NCBI RefSeq assembly: GCF_001485495.1
Contig: NZ_BCNF01000080.1
Span: 1-45,678 of the forward strand
Length of the DNA: 45,678 nt
Origin: Gordonia desulfuricans NBRC 100010
Lineage (GTDB): Bacteria; Actinomycetota; Actinomycetes; Mycobacteriales; Mycobacteriaceae
Direction: 5' to 3'
A program made the position numbers and the translations under genes. The notes under the pieces are model-generated. The model made no database searches. It saw only the letters and a program-made list of their open reading frames with translations, and was not told the origin of the DNA. The first letter of the stretch is position 1. The number at the start of each line of letters is the position of its first letter. This document shows positions 25,516 to 34,038 of this stretch, in pieces.

Positions 25516-26622
25516 ATGCAGATCACCGCAGCCGTGGCACACGGCGCCCACCAGGACTTCACCATCGAAGAAGTCGAACTGGCAGCACCCCGCAACGACG
25601 AGCTCGTGGTCGAGATCCGAGGAGTCGGTCTCTGCCACACCGATATCGCCGCCCGCGACGGCGTCTACGGGCTCCCCTATCCCGTCGTCCTCGGCCACGA
25701 GGGGAGCGGGGTCGTGGTGGCGGTCGGCGACGACGTCACAATCGTCGCCGTCGGCGACGAGGTCGCCGTGTCGTTCAGCAGTTGCCGGCGGTGCCGCCCC
25801 TGCACCACGGGAAGGCCGGCCTACTGCACCGAGTTCACCGCGGAGAACTACATCGGGAGCAGACCGGACGGAACGGACACGATGTCATCCGACGGGGCTC
25901 CGGTCCACGGACACTTCTTCGGCCAGTCGTCCTTCGCATCGCACGCACTGGTCAACGAACGCAACACCGTCAAGGTGGAGACCGACCTCGACATCTCACT
26001 CGTCGGACCGCTGGGATGCGGAATCCAGACCGGTGCCGGCGCGATCATGAACTCGATGCGTTGTGGCGCAGACCGTTCCCTCGTCGTTCTCGGTGGCGGA
26101 CCGGTGGGCCTCGCCGCGGTCATGGGTGCTGTCATCCAGGGCTGCACCCCGATCATCGTCGTCGAACCGATGGCATCCCGGCGTGCCGTCGCCACGGAAC
26201 TCGGGGCCACACACGTCATCGACCCGATCGGTACGGATCTGACCGCGGCGCTGCGGACGATCGCCCCGGACGGGGTCGACCACATCTTCGACACGACCGG
26301 CCGAGTCGACGTCATCGGGGCGGCGATCGATGCCGCCGCGCAGAATGCCGTCGTGGGTCTCGTCGGTGTGCCCGCGGACTTCTCGGTGGACCTCCCGGTC
26401 AACATCGTCGGTGCCATGCAGAAGGGACTCACCATCACCGGGATCGTCGAGGGTGACAGTGTGCCGGAAACGTTCATCCCGGAGCTGCTCGCCCATCATG
26501 CCGCGGGACGCTTCCCGTTCGACACCCTCATCACCACATACCCGTTCTCCAAGATCAACGACGCCATCGCGGCGCAGGAGCGTGGCGAGGTGACCAAGCT
26601 CGTCCTCGTTCCCGATGCCTGA
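25516..26622 (+). CDS. Zinc-dependent alcohol dehydrogenase, aryl/benzyl-alcohol type
   Basis: Medium-chain dehydrogenase of 368 aa. Catalytic zinc ligands are visible in GLCHTD, GHEGSG and GPLGCGIQTGAG. The structural zinc loop CRRCRPCTTGRPAYC keeps all four cysteines, and the nucleotide-binding glycines are in VVLGGGPVGLAAV. The pattern AENYIGSRPDGT and FFGQSSFASHALV resembles aryl-alcohol dehydrogenases such as benzyl-alcohol dehydrogenase, so it probably oxidises a hydrophobic primary alcohol with NAD+. ATG at 25516 with AAGAGG five bases upstream is chosen over the longer open frame from 25249. It heads the right-hand module; the left-hand module has no dehydrogenase counterpart. Confidence 0.9.
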   Translation: MQITAAVAHGAHQDFTIEEVELAAPRNDELVVEIRGVGLCHTDIAARDGVYGLPYPVVLGHEGSGVVVAVGDDVTIVAVGDEVAVSFSSCRRCRPCTTGRPAYCTEFTAENYIGSRPDGTDTMSSDGAPVHGHFFGQSSFASHALVNERNTVKVETDLDISLVGPLGCGIQTGAGAIMNSMRCGADRSLVVLGGGPVGLAAVMGAVIQGCTPIIVVEPMASRRAVATELGATHVIDPIGTDLTAALRTIAPDGVDHIFDTTGRVDVIGAAIDAAAQNAVVGLVGVPADFSVDLPVNIVGAMQKGLTITGIVEGDSVPETFIPELLAHHAAGRFPFDTLITTYPFSKINDAIAAQERGEVTKLVLVPDA

Positions 26623-26685
26623 TCCCGTCAGCCTGATCCCGTCAGCCTGATCCGCCGCCCTGATCCTGGCTCCCTGATCCTGACG
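26617..26685. repeat. Short tandem repeat, five units of about 14 bp
   Basis: GCCTGATCCCGTCA occurs twice exactly (26617-26630, 26631-26644), then as GCCTGATCCGCCG, CCCTGATCCTGGCT and CCCTGATCCTGACG. The first unit includes the dehydrogenase stop codon. It fills most of the gap before the next gene. Confidence 0.85.
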
Positions 26686-26704
26686 CCGATACCGAAAGGC
26701 AGCA

Positions 26705-27721
26705 ATGATCCATCCCGAAGACGCCGACCTGCACCCCGTCGATCCGTCGCTCACCACCTGGACCGAGACGATCGGCTTCTGGTTCGCGATACCCGAGGAG
26801 AACCTCTACGGCAACGTGTACGTGTTGGCCAGACCCAATGTCGGCGCGGCGATCTCGTCCGTCAACGTCGTCGCCGGCCTCAACCGTCACCCCTTCACCG
26901 TGGATCTGACCGATCCGCAGATGCATTGTCCCTGCCCGGATTCCATGATGTCGTTCGAGATGCAGAGTGGGCTACGCGTGGAGGTCACCCAGGCCCCCAA
27001 CCACTACCGGTTCGCCTACGACAACATCGCGGGGGCATGTTCGTTCGACATGACCCTCGACGGCGCGATGCCTGCCTGGGACCCAAACGATCCCGCCGAG
27101 AACCCGCTCCTGGACTCACCCGACGACGACCATGCCGATCTCGGCCTGGGCGATGCCTGGGCGGGAGGCCATCTCGACTTCCTCGGCCGGGTGCGCGGAA
27201 GCCTGACGTTGCGCGGCCGCACCTACGAGATCGACTCGATGGGCGGCATGGATCGCAGCTGGGGAACCCGCACCGAACTCGGACAGGCCGCCATCGCCTA
27301 CATCCACATCCCCTTCGACGAGGATCTGGGTATCCATCTGGTCACCGGAATCGAGCTGCGGGGCGGTGACGTCGTCTACGGCCCACTACGATTCGGCTAC
27401 ATCCACGAGGGCGAGAAGGTGTACGGGATAACCCGGGCATCGGTATCGGCAAACCAGCAGGGGCTGAGCCCGTTCCAGAACGAGATCACCGTCACCGACT
27501 CCACCGGCCGGACCATCACGGTGCGCGGCTCGGCGGTGGCCGGTGCGCCCTGGTACACCTTCAGCCCGTCCTATGTGACGTTCCAATCGCTCATGCACTA
27601 CGAACTCGACGGCCGACATGCCTACGGACTGCAGGCCGACACCTATGGCATCGAATTCCTCGCCGATCGGACCTCGCGTCACGGCTCCCTGACCGCGCAG
27701 GCCTTCGGACCTGGAATCTGA
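26705..27721 (+). CDS. Two-domain DUF7065/DUF7064-like protein
   Basis: Protein of 338 aa with two beta-rich halves. The first (about 1-165) has WTETIGFWFAIPEENLYGN and YVLARPNVGAAISS; the second starts near YEIDSMGGMDRSWGTR and has HLVTGIELRGGDVVYG and ITVRGSAVAGAPWYTF. The DRSWG pattern recalls AttH/hydroxyneurosporene-synthase-like lipocalin folds, in which the Asp-Arg-Ser-Trp stretch is conserved. Its catalytic role is not known. ATG at 26705 has AAAGG five bases upstream. It lies between the alcohol dehydrogenase and the kinase and has a half-length paralogue at 22799-23311. I would treat it as an enzyme or binding protein for the module substrate, function unassigned. Confidence 0.8.
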   Translation: MIHPEDADLHPVDPSLTTWTETIGFWFAIPEENLYGNVYVLARPNVGAAISSVNVVAGLNRHPFTVDLTDPQMHCPCPDSMMSFEMQSGLRVEVTQAPNHYRFAYDNIAGACSFDMTLDGAMPAWDPNDPAENPLLDSPDDDHADLGLGDAWAGGHLDFLGRVRGSLTLRGRTYEIDSMGGMDRSWGTRTELGQAAIAYIHIPFDEDLGIHLVTGIELRGGDVVYGPLRFGYIHEGEKVYGITRASVSANQQGLSPFQNEITVTDSTGRTITVRGSAVAGAPWYTFSPSYVTFQSLMHYELDGRHAYGLQADTYGIEFLADRTSRHGSLTAQAFGPGI

Positions 27722-27742
27722 TCCCCGACAACAGGACTGAGA

Positions 27743-28945
27743 ATGACCCGAACACTCTCCGCACCCGGCATCTCCACCGCGACGGTGGCCGAGGTCCGCG
27801 ACCGCTTCCCCACCGACCCCGCCGCCCAGCGCGCGATCGATCGCAAGTTCACCCGCCGTCAGGGGCCGGGCTGGTCCCCGATCGGTCTCGACGAGCTGAC
27901 CGAGGCGCTGCGCGGGCTGATCGCCGCCCAGGCCGATGCCGGCACCGATGTCGAACTCCGCAACTCGCGCTGGCTCACCGGTGGTGCATCGAAGATCCAG
28001 ATGGCCTTCGACCTCGTCTCCGATGAGCACCCCGAACCACGGAAGCTCCTGCTCCGCATGGATCCGCCCGAATCGTTGAACGCGACCATCAAGACGAGCG
28101 AGTTCGAGATCCTCCGCGGCGTCGCGGGCGTACTCCCCGCGCCGGAGGTGCTCTGGGTCGACGACGAAGCGTGTCATCTTCCCGAGCCGGGCCTGGTCTG
28201 CGGTTTCGTCTCCGGCGTGACCAAGCCGACGCTCGCCACCACCGGTCAGGTCAGTGGTCTGGGCACCGATTTCGGTCCGGCGCTGCGTAAACCGCTCGGC
28301 GATCAGCTCATCGCGGGGCTCGCCGCACTCCACACCATCGATCCGGGTTCGTGGGGTTCCGAGGCTCTCACCGTCCCCGCCGCCGGGACCACCGAGCGTG
28401 CGAGCCGGCAGCTCAACTTCGAGCGTCAGCTCTGGACACTCGACAGCCTCGACGCCTCCCCGATCATGGAGCTCGCGGCCAACTGGCTCGCCCGCAACCT
28501 TCCGGTCATGGATCGGGTCAGCGTGGTCCACGGTGACTTCCGAAGCGGGAACTTCTTGTTCGACGAGGACACCGCGACGATCACGGCCTGGCTCGATTGG
28601 GAGTCGGCCCACCTCGGCGACCGGCACTACGATCTCGCCTACTGCGCACAGGATCTCTTCGGCCACTACGACGAGACGGGCGAGACGTTCCTGGTCTCCG
28701 GACTCGTCCCACGCGAGGAGTTCTTCGAGCGCTACTCCGAGGCATCCGGACTCACCGTCGATCCCGAACGCCTGCGCTGGTATTCGATCTTCTGCGGGTT
28801 CTCGGCCACGGTGAAGACGCTCGCCACATCCATGCGTATCGCCCAGCTCGGACGATCGCATCAGGACGTCCTGCTGGCACGGCTCGAAGGTACGGTACCG
28901 ATCCTGCTCGGCCAGTTGGGACGTCAACTCCAGGAGGTGCTCTGA
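27743..28945 (+). CDS. APH/ChoK-fold phosphotransferase, right-hand paralogue
   Basis: Kinase-like protein of 400 aa, collinear with the left-hand copy at 21562-22797. Shared landmarks are NSRWLTGGASKIQMAF, RMDPPESLNAT, FVSGVTKPT, VSGLGTDFGP, the Brenner motif VVHGDFRSGNFLFDE and the metal site TAWLDWESAHLGDRHYDLAY. All catalytic positions are present. ATG at 27743 lies 21 bp after the DUF protein stop. It probably phosphorylates a hydroxylated small molecule or CoA-linked intermediate; drug resistance is unlikely given the context. The divergence from the left copy is large across the whole protein, so the duplication is old or the two modules were acquired separately. Confidence 0.85.
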   Translation: MTRTLSAPGISTATVAEVRDRFPTDPAAQRAIDRKFTRRQGPGWSPIGLDELTEALRGLIAAQADAGTDVELRNSRWLTGGASKIQMAFDLVSDEHPEPRKLLLRMDPPESLNATIKTSEFEILRGVAGVLPAPEVLWVDDEACHLPEPGLVCGFVSGVTKPTLATTGQVSGLGTDFGPALRKPLGDQLIAGLAALHTIDPGSWGSEALTVPAAGTTERASRQLNFERQLWTLDSLDASPIMELAANWLARNLPVMDRVSVVHGDFRSGNFLFDEDTATITAWLDWESAHLGDRHYDLAYCAQDLFGHYDETGETFLVSGLVPREEFFERYSEASGLTVDPERLRWYSIFCGFSATVKTLATSMRIAQLGRSHQDVLLARLEGTVPILLGQLGRQLQEVL

Positions 28946-28947
28946 CC

Positions 28948-29484
28948 ATGGACTACACCACGATCACGCTCAAGGCCGCGGCGAAGGCGATGGAGGACGC
29001 CGTGTTGCCCGCACTGTCCGCCGCAGGAGACCAGCAGGCACTCGAACAGGCCCACCTCGTCTGGGACGCGATCCGATTCGTGGCCGACCGTGTCGATCTC
29101 GTCGCGGCGCGACGCCGGGCGGAGGCGATCGCACTGATCGACCTCGTCGGCAGGTTGGCCGAGCTCGACGCGATCGACGACACGACCACCGCCCGTCTGG
29201 GCGGCATCCGATCTGCGGCCATGGCCCGCATCGCAGACCCCGAGACCACCGCCGAAGGGTATGCGGTCGTCATCGCCGGTCTCGGTGACGAGGTCACCGC
29301 CGTACTGCGGACCGCCGACCGGCTCGCACCCGCACAGCGGGCAGGCGTCGAGCGAACTGTCCTGGCTCACGCCCTGCGACGACTCGAACTCGACCGGTCA
29401 TGGCTGCTCCCACTGGGATTCGACCCGGATCCGGCCGGCGTTCCGGAGCTTGCCGGGTTGCTCGCCGCCGGCACCACGGGCTGA
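28948..29484 (+). CDS. Small helical protein accompanying the kinase
   Basis: Protein of 178 aa, predicted almost entirely alpha-helical and rich in Ala, Arg and Asp. No membrane segment, signal peptide or known motif is visible. The C-terminal stretch DRSWLLPLGFDPDPAGVPEL matches ERSWYRPLGFDPHP in the interrupted paralogue at 21047-21562, so the family is tied to this kinase type. ATG at 28948 lies two bases after the kinase stop, with AGGAGG ten bases upstream. The constant pairing suggests a dedicated partner or regulator of the kinase. The convergent MocR-type gene starts its stop only seven bases beyond, so there is no room for a separate terminator. Confidence 0.78.
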   Translation: MDYTTITLKAAAKAMEDAVLPALSAAGDQQALEQAHLVWDAIRFVADRVDLVAARRRAEAIALIDLVGRLAELDAIDDTTTARLGGIRSAAMARIADPETTAEGYAVVIAGLGDEVTAVLRTADRLAPAQRAGVERTVLAHALRRLELDRSWLLPLGFDPDPAGVPELAGLLAAGTTG

Positions 29485-29491
29485 CTCACGG

Positions 29492-30865
29492 TCACACCGG
29501 CGACGAGAGCAGCTCGGCCAGATCATCGGCAGGGTGCCAGATCGGCAGTCTGATGTGGGTATCGAAACCGCGCGTCGCCGAGAAGGCCGGTCCCGCGGCG
29601 ATACGGATGCCACTCGCCTGTGCGGCCATCGCATAGTCGATGGCATCGGAATGGATGTCGACCCAGAGTCCGCTGCCCCCTTCGGGGGGCAGCGGATTCC
29701 ATTCGGGCCGACACCGGCGCACCACACCGACGGTTGCGGCGGCATGGTCCATCAGCGATCTGCGACGCTCCTCGGCGATGGCGCGGGCACCGAGGAGCGC
29801 TTCGGACGCCACGACCTGGTCGAGCACCGATGTCGTGACATCGATCGTCTGCTTGACGTCGGCCACGCGGGCGATCATCGCCGGCTCCCCTCGGATCCAC
29901 CCGACGCGTAGTCCGCCCCAGAACAGCTTCGACAGGGTCCCCACCGTGAGGAGTTTGTCGGGTGCGATGTGACCCGCCAGCCCCGACGTCTGGATCTCCG
30001 GGTCAAAGATCAGATCGGCTGTACTCCGATCCTCGATCACCAGGAATCCCTGCCTGTTCGCCGACTCGGCGAGGTCGAGCAGCATCTCCTCGGAGCGCAC
30101 CAGTCCGGTCGGGCTGTGGACCGACGACTGGGCGTAGACCATGGCCGGGCCATGTCGGCCCCGCCGGGTGAGCGTGTAGTCCGACCACGGGAGCGCGTCG
30201 ACGCGAAGATCGCGGCCACACCCGGCGAGCACGGCGAGGATCCCACGGTAGGTGGGATCCTCGACCATGATGGTGTCCCCGGTCTCGGCCAGCGCGAAGA
30301 CCGTGAGCCACAACGCCTGCTGCGCACCTGCGGTGATCAGGATCTGCTCCGGAACCGTGGGCGTGCCACCGACGGTGAGATACCGCGCCACCGCATTGCG
30401 CAAAGCGGCGAGCCCGAAGGCATTGTGGCCGTCGGTCTCCAGATACGGCCGCAGGGAGTTCGACCGCATCCGCTCGAGGACGTCGACGAAGGTGCCGCCG
30501 GCCGGCAGGGATTGGGTCGACAGATCGGCCACCACCGACGACAACCCCGAACCCGGGTCGTCCAGCGGGCGCAACCGCGGCTTGTTGGGTGGGCTCACCG
30601 TCGAGCCCCGCCCGACCTCTGCTGTGACATATCCGCCGCCGGCAAGGATCTCGTACGCCGTCGTCACCGTCCCGCGGGCGACCTCCAGCTCGGCTGCCAG
30701 AACACGCTGCGCGGGAAGACGCACACCGCTTCTCAGTTCCCCCGATTCCACCAGGTGGGCGATGGCGGTCGCGAGGCCGATACTCAACGTGCCGTCGTGG
30801 GAGCGCCAGGTACCGAGCATCGACGCCAGCTCGCGGGCGGAGAGCTGTGGACCCGGATCACGCAT
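29492..30865 (-). CDS. MocR-type regulator (GntR DNA-binding plus aminotransferase-fold domain)
   Basis: Regulator of 457 aa. The N-terminal winged helix reads AIAHLVESGELRSGVRLPAQRVLAAELEVARGTVTTAYEIL in pieces (about residues 30-75). The C-terminal domain is a fold-type-I PLP protein: ITAGAQQALWL, VEDPTYRGIL and the pyridoxal Lys in TVGTLSKLFWGGLRVG (about residue 323). Such proteins sense PLP-linked amino compounds and often control PLP synthesis, GABA or amine catabolism. No aminotransferase or PLP synthesis gene lies beside it, so its target is unclear: it lies between the kinase module and the CoA ligase. The 81-bp gap 30866-30946 carries its promoter. Confidence 0.9.
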   Translation of the reverse strand: MRDPGPQLSARELASMLGTWRSHDGTLSIGLATAIAHLVESGELRSGVRLPAQRVLAAELEVARGTVTTAYEILAGGGYVTAEVGRGSTVSPPNKPRLRPLDDPGSGLSSVVADLSTQSLPAGGTFVDVLERMRSNSLRPYLETDGHNAFGLAALRNAVARYLTVGGTPTVPEQILITAGAQQALWLTVFALAETGDTIMVEDPTYRGILAVLAGCGRDLRVDALPWSDYTLTRRGRHGPAMVYAQSSVHSPTGLVRSEEMLLDLAESANRQGFLVIEDRSTADLIFDPEIQTSGLAGHIAPDKLLTVGTLSKLFWGGLRVGWIRGEPAMIARVADVKQTIDVTTSVLDQVVASEALLGARAIAEERRRSLMDHAAATVGVVRRCRPEWNPLPPEGGSGLWVDIHSDAIDYAMAAQASGIRIAAGPAFSATRGFDTHIRLPIWHPADDLAELLSSPV

Positions 30866-30946
30866 GGTCCGATCATCGCACAGGGTCAGATCACGGCGCC
30901 GCCATGCGCGAAGGCGCAGGTCCGATCACCACCCTGCGCGCCCCCG

Positions 30947-32590
30947 TCACGCCTTGGCGACCGACGACCGGCCACTCGTCACCGCATCGGGGACCAGATC
31001 TCCCGATTCGATGTCGGCACGCACCCGGAACTTCTGGATCTTGCCCGACGGCGTCATCGGGAACTGATCGGTGAAGAACCACAGGGACGGCACCTTGTGC
31101 GCCGAGATCCGTTCGCGGCACCATTCTTTCAGAGTCAGCGGGTCCGGCGGGGCGGCATCGTCGGCAGGGCGGATGACCGCGGCGATCTGTTCACCCCAGT
31201 ACTCGTCCGGCACGCCCACGACCACCACGTCACTGATGTCCGGATGGCCGAAGAGCAGTTCTTCGATCTCGCGGGGATAGATGTTGACGCCGCCACGGAT
31301 CACCATGTCCTTCAGACGTCCGGTGATCTTCAGGAAGCCCCGGTCGTCCATGGTCGCGAGGTCGCCCATGTGCAGCCAGCCCTCGGCATCGATGGTGGCG
31401 GCCGTGGCCTCGGTCATGTCGTAGTAGCCGAGCATGTTCTGATAACCGCGGCAACAGATCTCGCCTTGCTCACCCAGCCCCACCACCTCGCCGGTGATCG
31501 GGTCCACCAGACGGACCTCGAGCTCCGGGAGGGGTTGTCCGACGGTGGTCGCCTGGTCGGCGGGGCTGTCACCGATCCGGGTCTGGCTGATGACGCCGTG
31601 CATCTCGGTCTGGCCGAACAGGATCGAGAAGTCGCAGTTCCACTGCGCGGTGACCCGACGGACGAGCGCCTCGGGCACCGCCGCCGCGCCGGACATCACC
31701 GTCTGCATGCTCGACAGATCGCGGGTCGCGGCATCCGGGTGATCGAGTAGCGCCAGCAGCATCGTGGGTACCAGGAGACCATGTGTGCCCCGATAGGTCT
31801 CATACGCCTCGAGTACCGCGGCCGGGTCGAATCCCGGTAGTACCACGTAGGTTCCGCGCGCCGAGAAGGTGCCCAGCTCGGTCACCGCACCACCGCCGAT
31901 GTGATACATCGGCATGGCGTTGACACAGACCCCGCCGTCCCCCATACCCGCACGCTCGAAGACGAAGGTCGCCTCGTTCACGATTCCCTTGTGGTGCAGC
32001 AGTGCACCTTTCGGGAATCCGGTGGTACCGGAGGTGTACTGGATCTGGACGGGCGCACTCGCCTCGACGTCGGGCAGGACCGTCGCCGGGTCGGCACGCT
32101 CGGCATAGGTGGCCCACTCGGCGTCGGGTACCGCCAGCCGGATCGCGGGCAGCGCGGTGGTCACCTGCTCGACGATCGCCGCGAGATCCGCCCCGCGATA
32201 CTCGGCCTGATAGAAGATCCCCGAGGCCCCGGACTGCCCCAGCACGTACTCGAGCTCGTCGGCCCGGTAGGCCGGATTGGCCGCGACGACGATCATGCCC
32301 GCCATCGCGATGGCCTGCTGCAGGATCACCCAGTCCGCACTGTTCGGCGCGAAGATCGCGATCCGGTCGCCGGGCGCGAAGTCGGACAGCAGCCCCTTCG
32401 CGTAGCGCTCGACATCGGCGACCAGTTCCGCATACGTCCAGCTGCGTCGCGCATCGACGTCGGCGACCGCGTCGACCAGTGCCATCCGGTCCGGATCTGC
32501 GGCCGCCCCTTCTCTGATCAACTGCGGCAGGGTGACGTCCCGGACACCCGAACCGGCGACGGCCGGCCAGGAAGACATGGTGAGTGGCAT
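30947..32590 (-). CDS. Acyl/aryl-CoA ligase (AMP-forming)
   Basis: ANL-superfamily enzyme of 547 aa. The AMP-binding loop YTSGTTGFPKGALLHHKG (about 185-202), the adenine region QTEMHGVIS, GDLATMDDRGFLKITGRLKDMVIRGG (in parts) and the catalytic C-terminal Lys in TPSGKIQKF are all present. It activates a carboxylic acid to its CoA thioester with ATP. Sequence alone does not separate fatty, alicyclic and aromatic acids; the neighbours (BadI-like hydrolase, acyl-CoA dehydrogenases, benzoyl-CoA-reductase-like subunits) suggest a cyclic acid, as for AliA/BadA. ATG at 32590 has GGAG about eight bases upstream. Its own promoter must lie in 32591-32745, where AGGTCGTACCATTC occurs. Confidence 0.88.
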   Translation of the reverse strand: MPLTMSSWPAVAGSGVRDVTLPQLIREGAAADPDRMALVDAVADVDARRSWTYAELVADVERYAKGLLSDFAPGDRIAIFAPNSADWVILQQAIAMAGMIVVAANPAYRADELEYVLGQSGASGIFYQAEYRGADLAAIVEQVTTALPAIRLAVPDAEWATYAERADPATVLPDVEASAPVQIQYTSGTTGFPKGALLHHKGIVNEATFVFERAGMGDGGVCVNAMPMYHIGGGAVTELGTFSARGTYVVLPGFDPAAVLEAYETYRGTHGLLVPTMLLALLDHPDAATRDLSSMQTVMSGAAAVPEALVRRVTAQWNCDFSILFGQTEMHGVISQTRIGDSPADQATTVGQPLPELEVRLVDPITGEVVGLGEQGEICCRGYQNMLGYYDMTEATAATIDAEGWLHMGDLATMDDRGFLKITGRLKDMVIRGGVNIYPREIEELLFGHPDISDVVVVGVPDEYWGEQIAAVIRPADDAAPPDPLTLKEWCRERISAHKVPSLWFFTDQFPMTPSGKIQKFRVRADIESGDLVPDAVTSGRSSVAKA

Positions 32591-32745
32591 GGATTCGGCT
32601 CCGATCGGCTACGTGAACCGTACCCGGACAGGTTCACGGATGAGTGGCTCACATCACATACTAAAGGTCGTACCATTCAAATGCAACCGCTATGTCGGAA
32701 AAGTACCGTTGCGCTGCAACGCATTTCACCGAAGCCACAAGGACC

Positions 32746-32783
32746 ACCGGTACCCGCCCACGACATCGCGGGCGGGTACCGGT
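32746..32783 (-). terminator. Terminator after the first acyl-CoA dehydrogenase gene
   Basis: ACCGGTACCCGCCC, a 10-base loop, then the exact 14-base complement, 12 bp past the dehydrogenase stop. It separates that transcript from the CoA ligase gene. Confidence 0.83.
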
Positions 32784-32794
32784 CGGCATGCCGA

Positions 32795-33955
32795 TCACCT
32801 GGAGTACGGAATGAAATCCTTGCCGTACGTCTCACGCATGATGATGATCTTCTGGATCTGCGCCGTCCCGTCGGCGATCTCCACCGACATCGCGTCCCGC
32901 AACCGCTGCTCGAACGGCAGCTCGCTCGAGTATCCGTAGTTCCCGTGCAGCAGAAGGCAATCCTTGATCGCCGCGGAGGCCGTGACCGGCCCGAACCACT
33001 TCGCCATCGCCGCCTCGGCCGTATGCGGCAGACCCCGGTTCCGCTTCTCGAGTGCCGAGTAGCAGATCAACCGTGCCGCTTCGAGTTTCGTCAGATGCTC
33101 GGCCAGCGGGAACGACACCCCCTCGCATGTCGCGAGCGGAGCACCGAACGCCTCCCGGTGCCGCACGTACTCGGCGGTCTCGTCGACCGACCGCTGCGCG
33201 GTCCCGATGCCGGCCAATGCGAGCAGCGGCCTGGTGAAGTCGAATCCGTTGAGCACCTTGGAGAATGCCCGACCTTCCGGACCCACCCGGTTGACGTCGG
33301 GCACGACGACGTCCTCCAGGTGCAGTACGCCGCGGCTCAGCGGACGCCACCCGGTGTCGGCGACCTCCGAGGTGGCGATCCCCGCGGCGTCGAGCGGGAC
33401 GAGGAAGGTCGACACACCCACATCCGAACCGTCGCGCACGGTCCTGGCCGCGAGCAGGATCGCCTCGGAGTTCGGGAGCATGGTCACCGAGGTCTTCTCA
33501 CCGGTGATGCGGTACCCGCCGTCGACCCGGGTCGCCGTCGTCCGAATCCGGGCGGCATCCGAACCCACTTCCGGTTCGGTGAGCCCGAACGCGACATAGG
33601 TCTCCCCCGCGACGAGACGTGGCAGCCAGGCGTCCTGCACCTCCGGTTCGGCATGAGCGGCCAGCAGCGAACTCATCAGCATCACCGGGATCACCGCGTT
33701 GGCCATGTTGAAATCCGCCGCGGCCAGTTCCTCGATCACGAGGCCGACGGTGACGTAGTCCTCGGTCCCGAGCGCGTTGTACTTCTCCCCGGCGAGCAGC
33801 CCGAGGGCGCCCAGTTCGGCGATGCCGCGATGCAGTTCCCACGGGAAGTCACTGCTCTTGGCCCGCGCGAGGTAGCCGTCGGCGAGGCGGCGGTCGGCGA
33901 AGTCGTGGACGGCCTTGCGGATGTTGTCCTGTTCGGGTGTGAGCAATGGTGGCAT
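32795..33955 (-). CDS. Acyl-CoA dehydrogenase with Asp in the canonical catalytic-loop position
   Basis: FAD enzyme of 386 aa with the usual N-helical, beta and C-helical domains: FGLTEPEVGSDAARI (FAD/substrate), ITGEKTSVTML and RHREAFGAPLATCEG. In the C-terminal loop, where many family members read YEGT with the catalytic Glu, this one reads IADGTAQIQ, giving Asp362. The alternative base position in the earlier helix is Thr (FDFTRPLL). Some cyclohexanecarboxyl-CoA-type dehydrogenases are reported to use Asp, so an alicyclic substrate is possible. ATG at 33955 with GAGAGGA seven bases upstream is preferred over the open frame from 34075. It would introduce a double bond into an acyl-CoA. Confidence 0.87.
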   Translation of the reverse strand: MPPLLTPEQDNIRKAVHDFADRRLADGYLARAKSSDFPWELHRGIAELGALGLLAGEKYNALGTEDYVTVGLVIEELAAADFNMANAVIPVMLMSSLLAAHAEPEVQDAWLPRLVAGETYVAFGLTEPEVGSDAARIRTTATRVDGGYRITGEKTSVTMLPNSEAILLAARTVRDGSDVGVSTFLVPLDAAGIATSEVADTGWRPLSRGVLHLEDVVVPDVNRVGPEGRAFSKVLNGFDFTRPLLALAGIGTAQRSVDETAEYVRHREAFGAPLATCEGVSFPLAEHLTKLEAARLICYSALEKRNRGLPHTAEAAMAKWFGPVTASAAIKDCLLLHGNYGYSSELPFEQRLRDAMSVEIADGTAQIQKIIIMRETYGKDFIPYSR

Positions 33956-34038
33956 CTGTGCGTCCTCTCGGGTCGAGCAGCGTTGGGGTAGGTGGTCGGG
34001 GCCGTCCACATCCAGGGGCGGCCGGTCGGCGGTGGCCG

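Noticed and set aside
26617..26685. CRISPR array
   Set aside because: Units are 14 bp, adjacent without spacers, and no cas genes are present.
21562..28945. Aminoglycoside resistance kinases
   Set aside because: The fold is shared, but the pairing with dehydrogenase and DUF proteins points to metabolism.
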